From NCBI GenBank assembly GCA_016284975.1, contig JAEEPV010000025.1:1-15432 (forward strand): a DNA stretch of 15,432 nucleotides. Direction: 5' to 3'. Positions 1-7,147 of this stretch are shown in pieces (positions within the stretch are counted from its first letter, which is position 1; the number at the start of each line of letters is the position of its first letter). A program made the position numbers and the translations under genes. Origin of the DNA: Solobacterium sp. Its GTDB lineage: Bacteria > Bacillota_I > Bacilli_A > Erysipelotrichales > Erysipelotrichaceae. The notes under the pieces were generated by a model, which saw only the letters and a list, made by a program, of their open reading frames with translations, did no database searches and was not told the DNA's origin.

Positions 1-624
1 AAGCTTACTTACTGGGGCGGCGGAAGCACACCTGCTCCGACACCGACTCCGGCACCAAGCGGAAAAGGCTATACCTTCGTTTATTCGTATACGACACCAA
101 GCGGATATAACATCTATACCGATGGTTATGGAAAAACCTGGTGGTTCGCAGCGGGTGGAATGCCGCAGCGCTGGACCGGCGGATATCCGGCTGGCAGCTA
201 CTGGAGAACCGATGTTCATGACTATACCTACTGGTATTCCTACACCAGTGCAGATGGTTATTACATTTATGTCGATGATTATCAGAACCAGTGGTGGTTC
301 GGCAGTGACGGCACACCGCATCTTGTAAGAACCGGCAGTGGCGGAGGCAGCGGTCAGGGCGGAGGCCAGGGAGGCGACAATCCTCCTTCTTCCGGCATCA
401 TTGACTACAACCACTCCAACACCATGGAAGCAGATGGAAAAAGAGTTACGGTCCATGTCGGTGAGTACTGGCAGGCACCGAAATCCGTTTCCTGGACACC
501 TGCAGGCACAAAGCTGATCGGCTGGGACTATGCGGAAGGCACCAACTATGTACGGTGGAAACCCGGCGCATGGATCCGGAATACCGGCGGAGATCTGTAT
601 CTGTATCCGGTATACGGAAACTGA
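1..624 (+). CDS. Exported or surface repeat protein, C-terminal part (5' end outside window)
   Basis: The reading frame is open from base 1 to the TGA at 622-624, giving 207 residues, so the true start lies upstream. The visible part runs as follows: a Pro/Thr/Ala linker (residues 10-20); a repeat rich in Tyr and Trp (24-58); a second copy (75-109); a Gly/Gln/Ser linker (112-126); and a last domain of about 70 residues ending in LYLYPVYG. Both repeats carry a Y-x-Y/YT-x-x-x-G-Y-x-I-Y core and a WWF motif. The composition (low in Cys, aromatic, with flexible linkers) is typical of secreted or wall-associated Gram-positive proteins, but no signal peptide can be seen because the N-terminus is missing. 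No LPXTG motif or membrane anchor is present at the C-terminus. The last domain loosely resembles small beta repeats of bacterial surface proteins (GW...W.PG...G.LYLYPVY). No enzymatic function is visible and none is assigned. Confidence 0.75.
   Translation, partial: KLTYWGGGSTPAPTPTPAPSGKGYTFVYSYTTPSGYNIYTDGYGKTWWFAAGGMPQRWTGGYPAGSYWRTDVHDYTYWYSYTSADGYYIYVDDYQNQWWFGSDGTPHLVRTGSGGGSGQGGGQGGDNPPSSGIIDYNHSNTMEADGKRVTVHVGEYWQAPKSVSWTPAGTKLIGWDYAEGTNYVRWKPGAWIRNTGGDLYLYPVYGN
70..327 (+). repeat. Two diverged aromatic repeats, about 35 residues each
   Basis: Protein-level repeat within the gene at 1-624. Copy 1 is at 70-174 and copy 2 at 223-327, separated by a 16-residue spacer. Shared positions include YT, YSYT, GY.IY, a D-G/D-Y pair and WWF followed by a Gly-rich turn. 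DNA identity is clearly lower than protein similarity, so the duplication is old. The residues KLTYWGGG at the window edge could be the tail of a preceding unit, so further copies may lie upstream. Confidence 0.7.
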
Positions 625-686
625 TCGGATCGTTAATCAACAATGTATTCTGAAGGGCTGTAACGCATAAAACTAGCCCGAAAAAG

Positions 687-727
687 AAAAGTGTCTAACC
701 CAATTTTAAGGGAAAGACACTTTTTGT
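687..727 (+). terminator. Hairpin with T-tract just before the transposase gene
   Basis: AAAAGTGTCT (687-696) pairs perfectly with AGACACTTTT (715-724), a 10-bp stem. After a 2x2 mismatch, CCC (699-701) pairs with GGG (710-712). The 3' side runs into TTTTTGTTT, so it has the form of an intrinsic terminator for transcription arriving from the left gene. It lies inside the estimated left end of the IS. IS elements often carry such structures to block read-through expression of transposase. It could also simply serve as terminator of the gene at 1-624. Confidence 0.6.
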
Positions 728-728
728 T

Positions 729-737
729 TGATATAAT
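729..737 (+). promoter_or_regulatory. Extended -10 promoter of the transposase gene
   Basis: The string TGATATAAT is a perfect TATAAT (732-737) with an upstream TG, the extended -10 form that can work without a -35 box. No good -35 is present at 16-18 bp, where the hairpin arm lies. Only 6 bases separate the -10 from the ATG at 744, so transcription should begin at or next to the start codon. Confidence 0.55.
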
Positions 738-743
738 TATTGC

Positions 744-2303
744 ATGCAAGCATGTTCTAACTATACCCAAACCAACCATTTGGATTATAGCGTAGAACAG
801 CTGCGATTACCACTGGATTTATCTGTCGCTATCGACAAATATGATCCCTTGTGGTCATTTCTTGAGGTTATTAAGGAGGTTAATCTAAAGAAGTACCTGA
901 AGCCGCACCGCGGGAATCAGGGTCACAATAGCCTCATGATGATGAAAGTCGTGCTGTTCGCGTATATGAACCAGGTGTACAGTCTTCGTCAGATGGAAGA
1001 AAGATGCCGCAATGACATCCGATTTCTGTATCTGAGTGAAGAAGAACGTCCCTCTCATATGGCTTTTCAAAGATTCATCAATAATCAGCTTAAAGGAAAC
1101 ATTTCTGATATCTTTACGGAAATCACGGAGACAATCTTCGAAAAGACAAACGCCGATACAAGGATACTGTATCTGGATGGAACGATGATGGAAGCGAACG
1201 CTAATAAGTTTACGTTCGTTTGGAAAAAGACTGCAGAAAAATCCTTAGCTAAAAGTATATGCCGAATCAAAGAATCAATCGCTCTGCTTGAATCCGAAAC
1301 CGGATTGAAGTATGGATCTGATGATCTGACACCGGATAAGCTCAGATCTTTTTCCTTCTCGGTATATCAGTATTGTTCAGAGAATAAGATTCCGTTTGTA
1401 TACGGCAAAGGAAAGCGTAAGACAGTCATTCAAAGAGTGTATGACGAATTCCGCAAGCACATGGAAAAGATCGAAGAGTGCAGCGAAAAGATCGAGATCT
1501 GCGGGGAGGATCGTAACAGCTACAGTAAGACGGATCATGACGCCACAATGATGCATATGAAGTATGACTATTACATGAACACAGGGGTATTCAAACCCGG
1601 ATATAATATCCAGCTTGGAGAAAGTGATGAGTTCATACGTCATATTCGATTAGGGAACGATCGTACGGATACAAAGACCTTTATCCCATTCATGGAGGGA
1701 TACCGTAAGCGATATGACGAACTCCCCGGAATAACAGTCGCAGATGCGGGATACGGTTCATATGACAATTACATGTGGTGCCTGATCAACGGCGTAGACG
1801 CATATATCAAATACGGACTGTATGAAAAGGAAAAGACGGCCAAATTTCAAAAGCAGAAGTTCCGTAAGGAGAATCTTCTTCATGAAGAAAACGGCAAGCT
1901 GCTGTGTCCGAAAGGACGAGAGTTCATCTATCTGTATGACAAGAATCAAAAATCCAAATATGAAAATATCGTCCAGGTGTGGGAATGCAAGTCCTGTAAT
2001 CGATGTCCATTTCGAAAAGAATGTACAAAGTCAAAAAAGAACCGGCGGGTCCAGATAAATGTATGCGGAGATGAATTAAAACGCGCCGCCAAAGAACGCC
2101 TCGACAATCCGGCCGGAAAACAACTTCGCGAGCAGCGGTGCATTCAGGCAGAGGGAGTCTTCGGTGTAATAAAAACAGACTGGAATTATGTACGGTTTCA
2201 CAGACGCGGTTTCGAAAATGTGGAAAACGAGCTGTATCTGATCTGTACAGGATTCAATCTGATGAAATATCACTACAAGAAACTCAGGAAAATAATGTCA
2301 TAA
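744..2303 (+). CDS. IS1182-family DDE transposase
   Basis: A 519-residue protein in the usual size range of this family, which catalyses cut-and-join movement of the IS. The N-terminal part (about residues 15-115) has the conserved IS1182/DUF772-type region with R-Q-M-E-E-R-C. Candidate catalytic acids are D145 in LDGT, D334 in VADAGYGS and E470 in QAEGVFG. A Cys cluster sits before the last acid (C388, C415, C418, C421, C427), as is common in these transposases and probably binds zinc. The C-terminus ends with the usual helical FNLMKY segment. The frame is intact. The ATG at 744 fits the family N-terminus, but no Shine-Dalgarno sequence precedes it, and a TATAAT lies only 6 nt upstream, so translation may be leaderless. 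Confidence 0.93.
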   Translation: MQACSNYTQTNHLDYSVEQLRLPLDLSVAIDKYDPLWSFLEVIKEVNLKKYLKPHRGNQGHNSLMMMKVVLFAYMNQVYSLRQMEERCRNDIRFLYLSEEERPSHMAFQRFINNQLKGNISDIFTEITETIFEKTNADTRILYLDGTMMEANANKFTFVWKKTAEKSLAKSICRIKESIALLESETGLKYGSDDLTPDKLRSFSFSVYQYCSENKIPFVYGKGKRKTVIQRVYDEFRKHMEKIEECSEKIEICGEDRNSYSKTDHDATMMHMKYDYYMNTGVFKPGYNIQLGESDEFIRHIRLGNDRTDTKTFIPFMEGYRKRYDELPGITVADAGYGSYDNYMWCLINGVDAYIKYGLYEKEKTAKFQKQKFRKENLLHEENGKLLCPKGREFIYLYDKNQKSKYENIVQVWECKSCNRCPFRKECTKSKKNRRVQINVCGDELKRAAKERLDNPAGKQLREQRCIQAEGVFGVIKTDWNYVRFHRRGFENVENELYLICTGFNLMKYHYKKLRKIMS

Positions 2304-2401
2304 AAAGACGATTCTGAGGTGATGATGTTTTATAATGCGCATTTTTATGTAATTTCACTATCTGCGACAGCATTTTTGGCAAAAGAAACAGGTCAATCAT
2401 A
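2304..2401. other. Right flank of the transposase gene, including the estimated IS right end
   Basis: No gene is seen here. The stretch GCGACAGCATTTTTGGC (2364-2380) is the best candidate for the inner part of the right terminal repeat. The remaining bases are AT-rich non-coding sequence. Confidence 0.4.
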
Positions 2402-2474
2402 GAAAAGGAGCTGTAACTCCAGGATCCTTGAGAATTCTGTTTCTCAATTCACCTATTCGTTACAGCCCCTTTTC
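2402..2474. terminator. Long nested stem-loop between the IS and phoH, probable bidirectional terminator
   Basis: GAAAAGGAGCTGTAAC (2402-2417) pairs with 2459-2474 at 15 of 16 positions; the one mismatch is A2409/C2467. Inside it lies a second hairpin, TTGAGAA (2428-2434) with TTCTCAA (2441-2447). The stem ends in A/T pairs on both sides, so each strand gives a GC-rich stem running into a U-rich 3' arm. The right arm overlaps the phoH stop codon. It should end phoH transcription on the minus strand and any plus-strand transcription coming from the left. Confidence 0.6.
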
Positions 2475-3435
2475 ATGCGTTTGATTGGCTGTAGCGCTCG
2501 ACAATCTTCTGAACAAGCGGATGGCGGACAACATCATCACTGGACAGATGAATAATCGAGATCTCGTCAATTCCACCCAGCAGATTAGAGGCCTGCGTCA
2601 GTCCGCTTTCTTCACCTTTTTTAAGATCCAGCTGCGTAATATCGCCGGTGATCACCATGCGGGAATGAAATCCAAGACGTGTTAAGAACATCTTCATCTG
2701 CGCTCCGGTGGTGTTCTGTGCTTCATCAAGAATGACAAAACTGTCATCCAGTGTACGGCCGCGCATATAGGCAAGCGGTGCGATTTCAATCGTTCCCTTT
2801 TCAATCAGGGATTCCGTCTTTTCAACACCGAGCATATCATGCAGGGCATCATATAACGGCGTCAGATACGGATCGACTTTTTCCTTCATATCACCTGGCA
2901 GAAAGCCCAGATTCTCACCCGCTTCTACGGCAGGGCGCGTCAGAACGATGCGGCGCACATTGCCCTTTTTCAGCTCGGAAACGGCTTTGATCACAGCCAG
3001 GAAGGTCTTTCCGGTTCCGGCTGGACCGATCGCAAACACAATTGAACTGGCATCCATCGCCTTTACAAATTCGTACTGGCCATGTGTTTTGGGCGCTACG
3101 GCTTTACCAGTGAGCGTGCGGCCGATGACTGCCTGTCCGTAATCTGTAAAACGGACACGCTCATTCTTCGTGACAAGACGGCAGGCATAGATCGCATCTG
3201 CTTCCGAGACAACCTGATTTTTCTTTGCGACTTCAAACAACGCGGTCAGTACATCGTTGATCTGCTGATACGTATTATCGTTGCAGTCAAGAATAGTAAA
3301 CGTATTGTCACGGAAGGTAATCGTTTTGCCGAAGCACTCTTCAATGACACGCAGATTCTTGTCTTCCGTACCGGTCATGCTCATAGCCTGTAAGCCGGTC
3401 ATATCTTCAAACGTGATTGTTCTAGTGGTATCCAA
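2473..3435 (-). CDS. phoH: PhoH family ATPase
   Basis: A 320-residue cytosolic P-loop NTPase of the PhoH/YbeZ type, a family associated with RNA metabolism and often linked to YbeY. The N-terminal region (1-110) is the small KH-like part of the family. The ATPase core follows with Walker A GPAGTGKT (137-144), the LTRPAVEAGE..GFLPGD segment (165-182), Walker B VILDEAQN (234-241) and VITGDITQLDL (261-271). Length is normal. The start is TTG, backed by a strong Shine-Dalgarno AGGGGGAG five bases upstream; no in-frame ATG fits better. It is separated from rpsU by a terminator, so it needs its own promoter in 3436-3488, where I see no convincing box. The usual partner ybeY is not downstream; the 3' side is a terminator and then the IS. 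Confidence 0.93.
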   Translation of the reverse strand: MDTTRTITFEDMTGLQAMSMTGTEDKNLRVIEECFGKTITFRDNTFTILDCNDNTYQQINDVLTALFEVAKKNQVVSEADAIYACRLVTKNERVRFTDYGQAVIGRTLTGKAVAPKTHGQYEFVKAMDASSIVFAIGPAGTGKTFLAVIKAVSELKKGNVRRIVLTRPAVEAGENLGFLPGDMKEKVDPYLTPLYDALHDMLGVEKTESLIEKGTIEIAPLAYMRGRTLDDSFVILDEAQNTTGAQMKMFLTRLGFHSRMVITGDITQLDLKKGEESGLTQASNLLGGIDEISIIHLSSDDVVRHPLVQKIVERYSQSNA

Positions 3436-3489
3436 TGAATCTCCCCCTTTATTTATTACTATCTATTAGATAATACCGCCCGTAAGCGC

Positions 3490-3517
3490 AAAAGAAAAGG
3501 GCTGAAACATCAGCCCT
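3490..3517 (-). terminator. Intrinsic terminator of rpsU
   Basis: Read on the minus strand, AGGGCTGA (3517-3510), a 4-base loop and TCAGCCCT (3505-3498) form a perfect 8-bp stem followed by TTTCTTTT (3497-3490). It lies 20 bases after the rpsU stop codon. The GGGCTG core resembles the hairpin after phoH. Confidence 0.85.
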
Positions 3518-3536
3518 GTCTCATGCAATTGGCGGA

Positions 3537-3719
3537 TTACTTTCCGCGACGTCTTGCCTTGCGTGCAGCTTCGCTCTTCAGCTTGCGCTTAACACCCGGC
3601 TTTACGTAGTACTCTCTCTTACGAGCCTCAGCCAGCGTACCGCTGCGGGAGACCTGACGCTTAAAACGGCGCAGTGCATCATCAAGATTTTCGTTTTCCT
3701 TGACTACTACTCTCGGCAT
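3537..3719 (-). CDS. rpsU: 30S ribosomal protein S21
   Basis: A 60-residue, strongly basic protein with the typical S21 sequence: [20 protein letters not shown] at the N-terminus, then [18 protein letters not shown], then a Lys/Arg-rich tail ending [10 protein letters not shown]21 is a small-subunit protein near the anti-Shine-Dalgarno region that helps translation initiation. A very strong Shine-Dalgarno (AAAGGGGGG) precedes the ATG. It has its own terminator and possibly its own promoter (3752-3780), so it may be expressed above its neighbours deoC and phoH. Confidence 0.97.
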   Translation of the reverse strand: MPRVVVKENENLDDALRRFKRQVSRSGTLAEARKREYYVKPGVKRKLKSEAARKARRRGK

Positions 3720-3751
3720 TCATATCCCCCCTTTCTGAGTTTGCACTAAAT

Positions 3752-3780
3752 AGATTACCAAAATCCCCTTTGTTTGGCAA
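3752..3780 (-). promoter_or_regulatory. Possible promoter of rpsU
   Basis: On the minus strand TTGCCA (3780-3775) is followed by a 17-bp spacer and TAATCT (3757-3752). The -35 is good; the -10 matches the consensus at only three positions. It lies in the 71-bp gap between deoC and rpsU, where no clear terminator of deoC is seen, so read-through from deoC is also possible. Confidence 0.35.
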
Positions 3781-3790
3781 TAATTGTTTT

Positions 3791-4429
3791 TCATTTCAGC
3801 AGTGCACTTCCGCTGCTGGTGCCGATCCGGTCCGCACCGGCTTCAACCATTGTCCGGAAATCTTCCGGAGTACGGATCCCGCCGCTCGCCTTGACTTTCA
3901 TGGCATCTCCGACCGTTTCCTTCATCAGCCTTACAGCTTCCGCTGTTGCCCCTCCAGTCGAGAATCCGGTCGAGGTCTTCACAAAATCTGCACCGGCTCT
4001 TTCTGCATCCCGGCAGGCACGCACGATTTCTTCTTCGTTCAAAAGACAGGTTTCAAGAATCACCTTCAATGTCCGGCTGCCAACCGCTTCCTTGACCGCA
4101 CGGATTTCATTCCTGACGTAGTCATCTTCACCGTCTTTCAGCCGTCCGATGTTCAGCACCATATCCACTTCATCCGCACCCTGTTCCACGGCATCCCCGG
4201 CTTCAAACACCTTTGAACTGGTTGTCATCGCACCAAGCGGAAATCCAATCACGCAGCAAACCTTTACATCACTGCCTTCAAGCAGCTTCTTCGCAAGGGA
4301 AATGTTGCATGGATTGACACATACGCTGGCAAAATCGCCTTCTCTGGCTTCCTGACAGAGTTTTATGATCTGTTCCTTTGAAGCGTCCGGTTTCAGAAGT
4401 GTATGATCGATATATTTATTCGCTTTCAT
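3791..4429 (-). CDS. deoC: Deoxyribose-phosphate aldolase
   Basis: Class I aldolase that splits 2-deoxy-D-ribose 5-phosphate into acetaldehyde and glyceraldehyde 3-phosphate in deoxynucleoside breakdown. From the ATG it has 212 residues, normal for the short DeoC type. Visible active-site residues are the Schiff-base Lys151 in [13 protein letters not shown], Lys180 in VKASGGIRT, and Asp89 in [17 protein letters not shown] at the N-terminus is also diagnostic. I chose the ATG at 4429 because GGAGAAGG lies five bases upstream. An in-frame TTG at 4444 would add five residues but has no better ribosome site. It overlaps the end of the MurE gene by 14 bp, so the two should be translationally coupled. 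No deoxynucleoside phosphorylase or deoR-type gene is adjacent, which is unusual for a dedicated deo operon. Confidence 0.95.
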   Translation of the reverse strand: MKANKYIDHTLLKPDASKEQIIKLCQEAREGDFASVCVNPCNISLAKKLLEGSDVKVCCVIGFPLGAMTTSSKVFEAGDAVEQGADEVDMVLNIGRLKDGEDDYVRNEIRAVKEAVGSRTLKVILETCLLNEEEIVRACRDAERAGADFVKTSTGFSTGGATAEAVRLMKETVGDAMKVKASGGIRTPEDFRTMVEAGADRIGTSSGSALLK

Positions 4430-5882
4430 CGCTGCCTTCTCCAAAGTAGTAACGGGTAATCACATCTTTTGCGATGACATCATCGCCTTCATACGGTTCT
4501 CTGCCAAATTCCCGGTACATGAACCGTTCATCACCCTTGCCCATGATAACGATCGTATCGCCTTTCGAGCAGATCTCGACCGCCTGTCGAATCGCATTAT
4601 AACGATCTTCAATCAGCACATAGGGTTTCTTCCGAATTCCCTTTGAGATCTCCATTGCGATATCTGCTGGTTTTTCATCTCGTGGATCATCTTCCGTCAG
4701 GATGATCATATCTGCGTACTTATCCAGTATTTGTCCGAAGGTTGGACGCTTGGCCGTATCACGCTTGCCCGCGGAACCGGTGATCGCTATGATGCGGTTG
4801 CCTTTTGGCGTGATAGCACTGGCATACTGACAGAGTTTTTCGATACCGTCCGGTGTATGCGCAAAGTCGACGATCACATTGAACGGCTGACCGCAGTCGA
4901 TTCGCTGTACACGTCCGTCAACCTGTGAAATATGCTTGAGTTCCGGCAGCATCATCGTCATGGAAATACCGGTCGCATTCAGAGCTGCAATCGCCGCCAG
5001 CAGGTTGTACAGATTGAACCGGGCAACGAGATTCGTTTCAATCTCATATTCCATGCCGTTGCACCGCAGCGTAAAGATTGTTTTGTCCGCCTTCAGCGTA
5101 TAACGGGTGATGCAGTAGTCCGCATCGTTTTCGATTCCATACGTCAGTACACGGCATGGACAGTCTTCTACGATCTTCATTCCATAAGGATCATCAATAT
5201 TGGTGATTGCGACTGCATCTTCCTTGAGATTGTCAAACAATTTCTTCTTGGCCTGGAAATAATTTTCCATGGTTCCGTGATAATCGAGATGATCATGGGT
5301 CAGATTCGTAAAGATTGCCGCATCAAAGTCAATCGCATCAACTCGCCCCTGTTCAATCCCGATGGATGACGCTTCAAGTGCACACGCATCAATTCCTGCA
5401 TCAACCATGTCATGCAGGATGCCGTGCAGATCATCAATATCCGGTGTCGTCAGCAGCGGCGGAAGCTTTACCGTTCCGTATTCGATTGCGATCGTTCCGA
5501 TATATCCGGTCGGCATGAAATGATTCAGCACATCCCGGATCACACAGGAGATCGTGCTCTTGCCGTTGGTACCGGTCACGCCAAACATCTTCAGGCGGTG
5601 ACTAGGATGGCCATAGAAGGCATCCGCCACCTTGTTGTATACCTGGTTGACGTTTTTGACCTTGATATAAGTAATGCCGGGACGGGTATCCGCAAGCGGT
5701 TCCGAATGAACAATTACGATCGCACCGTTTTCAATCGCCTGATCAACAAACCGGTGTCCGTCATTCATCATTCCTTTTTCGCAGAAGAAGATAGAATCCG
5801 GCCGTTTTTTACGGCTGTCTGCCATAAGACTGCGTATTTCAATATCATCATCTACCTGATCAAATAATTCATTGAGCTTCAC
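4416..5882 (-). CDS. murE: UDP-N-acetylmuramoyl-tripeptide synthetase (MurE ligase)
   Basis: An ATP-dependent Mur ligase of 488 residues that adds the third amino acid to UDP-MurNAc-L-Ala-D-Glu in wall precursor synthesis in the cytosol. An N-terminal substrate-binding domain (1-95) is followed by the P-loop GTNGKST (104-110), ALEASS (168-173), THDHLDYHG (195-203), the likely carbamylated Lys in FQAKKKLF (about 212), and the C-terminal ligase domain with GSAGKRD (369-375). The amino-acid-selecting motif reads DDPR (398-401) instead of DNPR, the form typical of meso-diaminopimelate enzymes. I cannot tell from this whether lysine or diaminopimelate is added. The start is GTG, overlapping the mtaB stop as GTGA; a purine-rich GGAAGGAAG lies just upstream. 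It is co-transcribed with tRNA and rRNA modification genes, not with the usual division-wall cluster, so a second mur ligase elsewhere is possible. Confidence 0.92.
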   Translation of the reverse strand: MKLNELFDQVDDDIEIRSLMADSRKKRPDSIFFCEKGMMNDGHRFVDQAIENGAIVIVHSEPLADTRPGITYIKVKNVNQVYNKVADAFYGHPSHRLKMFGVTGTNGKSTISCVIRDVLNHFMPTGYIGTIAIEYGTVKLPPLLTTPDIDDLHGILHDMVDAGIDACALEASSIGIEQGRVDAIDFDAAIFTNLTHDHLDYHGTMENYFQAKKKLFDNLKEDAVAITNIDDPYGMKIVEDCPCRVLTYGIENDADYCITRYTLKADKTIFTLRCNGMEYEIETNLVARFNLYNLLAAIAALNATGISMTMMLPELKHISQVDGRVQRIDCGQPFNVIVDFAHTPDGIEKLCQYASAITPKGNRIIAITGSAGKRDTAKRPTFGQILDKYADMIILTEDDPRDEKPADIAMEISKGIRKKPYVLIEDRYNAIRQAVEICSKGDTIVIMGKGDERFMYREFGREPYEGDDVIAKDVITRYYFGEGSDESE

Positions 5883-7147
5883 GCCTCATCACTTCCTTCC
5901 GCATACAGCGCATGTCCTTTGCGCTCGGTAATAATCGCCGGAACGATCGACGATGGTTCATACGGCTGATCCATAGTCACTTCCAGATATTCGCTGGTAT
6001 GTCCCTGTGTTTCATTCTCCATGAGCACTTCCACCGGTTTTCCGATCATGGAATCCTTATAAGCATCATAGAGTTCTTCTGATAATGCAATGCAGGTCTT
6101 TGCCCGCTTCCTGCGAACCGATACATCGATCTGATCGTCCATCATGGCAGCTTTTGTCCCGTTTCGGGCACTGAACGGAAATACATGCAGGAACGAGAAT
6201 TCACATTTCTTCAGAAATGCCAAGGTCTCTTCAAACGACGCTTCCGTTTCGCCAGGGAACCCTGTCATGAGATCGGTCGAAACCGAGAACTCCCCTGCCT
6301 TTGCCCGGATCTCACACAGCTTATTATAATAATCCGCACTGCTGTATGGGCGCCCCATACGCTTCAGAATGACGTCCGAACCGGACTGCAGCGGAATGTG
6401 CAGATGGCGCGCGATCCGTTTTTCCTTCGCAAACAACTCGACAAACGGATCATCCAGTTCCGTGATCTCAATCGAAGAGATCCGCAGCCGCTTCAGTCCA
6501 TTTACTTCTTCCAGCAGCCGTTTTATGAGATCTGCAAGCGTGATCCCGTATTCTTTTCCATAACGTCCGGTGTGGATCCCCGCCAGAACAATCTCCTTAT
6601 GCGTCATGGCGATCTTGTTTGCCTCGTCGATGACCATATCGGGTTCCATGGAGCGTTCCTTTCCCCTTGCATAAGGGATAACGCAATAGGAACAGAACTG
6701 GTTGCAGCCATCCTGAATTTTCAGAAAAGCTCTGGTTCTTCCGCTGAAATGATCGACTGGAAGCGGTTCAAACCGGACATCCGAGAGATCCGTAACATCA
6801 ACAATGCGCTCCTTTTTCCGGATTGCTGTCTGAATGTATTCCGCAAGAAACGGCTTATGCCTGGATCCGACCAGTATATCCGCATCCTCAAGCGCATCCG
6901 GATCGATCTGCGCATAGCAGCCGGCAACCGCAACAATCCCTTCCGGATGTTTTCTTCTGGCCCGATGGATCATCTTGCGGCTTTTGGCTGCCGCAGTATT
7001 GGTTACCGCACAGGTAAAGATCACCGTAATCTCAGCAGGTTCCTCCCAGTCCACCCGTTCAAACCCTGCTTCTTCAAGCTGACGGGCAACTCCTTCACAT
7101 TCATATGCATTGACTTTGCAGCCAAGGTTTACAACCGAAAATCTCAT
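5879..7147 (-). CDS. mtaB: tRNA (N6-threonylcarbamoyladenosine(37)-C2)-methylthiotransferase
   Basis: A radical SAM enzyme that converts t6A at position 37 of ANN-decoding tRNAs to ms2t6A. It has 422 residues, the normal MtaB size. The N-terminal methylthiotransferase domain carries the three cluster cysteines C10 (NLGCKVN), C46 (FTCAVT) and C77 (AGCYAQ). The radical SAM domain carries C148, C152 and C155 in CNQFCSYC, followed by PYARGKERS. LHIPLQSGSDVILKRMGRPY and DLMTGFPGET are also present. A short TRAM-like region forms the C-terminus (about 365-420). The NLGCKVN start distinguishes MtaB from MiaB and RimO. The ATG overlaps the rsmE stop by ATGA, indicating coupling. Confidence 0.95.
   Translation of the reverse strand: MRFSVVNLGCKVNAYECEGVARQLEEAGFERVDWEEPAEITVIFTCAVTNTAAAKSRKMIHRARRKHPEGIVAVAGCYAQIDPDALEDADILVGSRHKPFLAEYIQTAIRKKERIVDVTDLSDVRFEPLPVDHFSGRTRAFLKIQDGCNQFCSYCVIPYARGKERSMEPDMVIDEANKIAMTHKEIVLAGIHTGRYGKEYGITLADLIKRLLEEVNGLKRLRISSIEITELDDPFVELFAKEKRIARHLHIPLQSGSDVILKRMGRPYSSADYYNKLCEIRAKAGEFSVSTDLMTGFPGETEASFEETLAFLKKCEFSFLHVFPFSARNGTKAAMMDDQIDVSVRRKRAKTCIALSEELYDAYKDSMIGKPVEVLMENETQGHTSEYLEVTMDQPYEPSSIVPAIITERKGHALYAEGSDEA

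Larger units (their letters stand above)
674..2385 (+). mobile_element. IS1182-type insertion sequence, probably complete; ends approximate
   Basis: The element holds one full-length DDE transposase gene (744-2303). The ends are estimates. The left side reads AGCCCGAAAAAG (675-686) followed by TGTC inside the hairpin. The inverted right side reads TTGCCAAAAATG (about 2372-2383), also followed by TGTC. This is an imperfect, gapped terminal inverted repeat. The four bases AAAC occur just outside both proposed ends (670-673 and 2386-2389) and could be a target duplication, but so short a match may be chance. The transposase is unbroken, so the copy may be active. It lies between two convergent genes and disrupts no visible reading frame. 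Confidence 0.6.

Noticed and set aside
1..6. AAGCTT at the window start as a cloning junction
   Set aside because: A single six-base match at an arbitrary edge carries no information; the reading frame runs through it.
655..679. GGGCT...AGCCC hairpin after the first gene as its terminator
   Set aside because: The stem is only 5 bp with a 15-base loop and no T-tract; the hairpin at 687-727 is a far better terminator.
670..2389. AAAC flanking both proposed IS ends as a firm target-site duplication
   Set aside because: Four A-rich bases beside poorly defined ends are easily matched by chance; kept only as a hint in the IS entry.
3460..3472. Short palindrome TATCTATTAGATA before phoH, considered as an operator
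   Set aside because: Five-base arms in AT-rich DNA are expected by chance; no regulator or second site supports it.
4430..4444. Upstream TTG start for deoC
   Set aside because: The ATG at 4429 has GGAGAAGG at ideal distance and gives the usual DeoC N-terminus.
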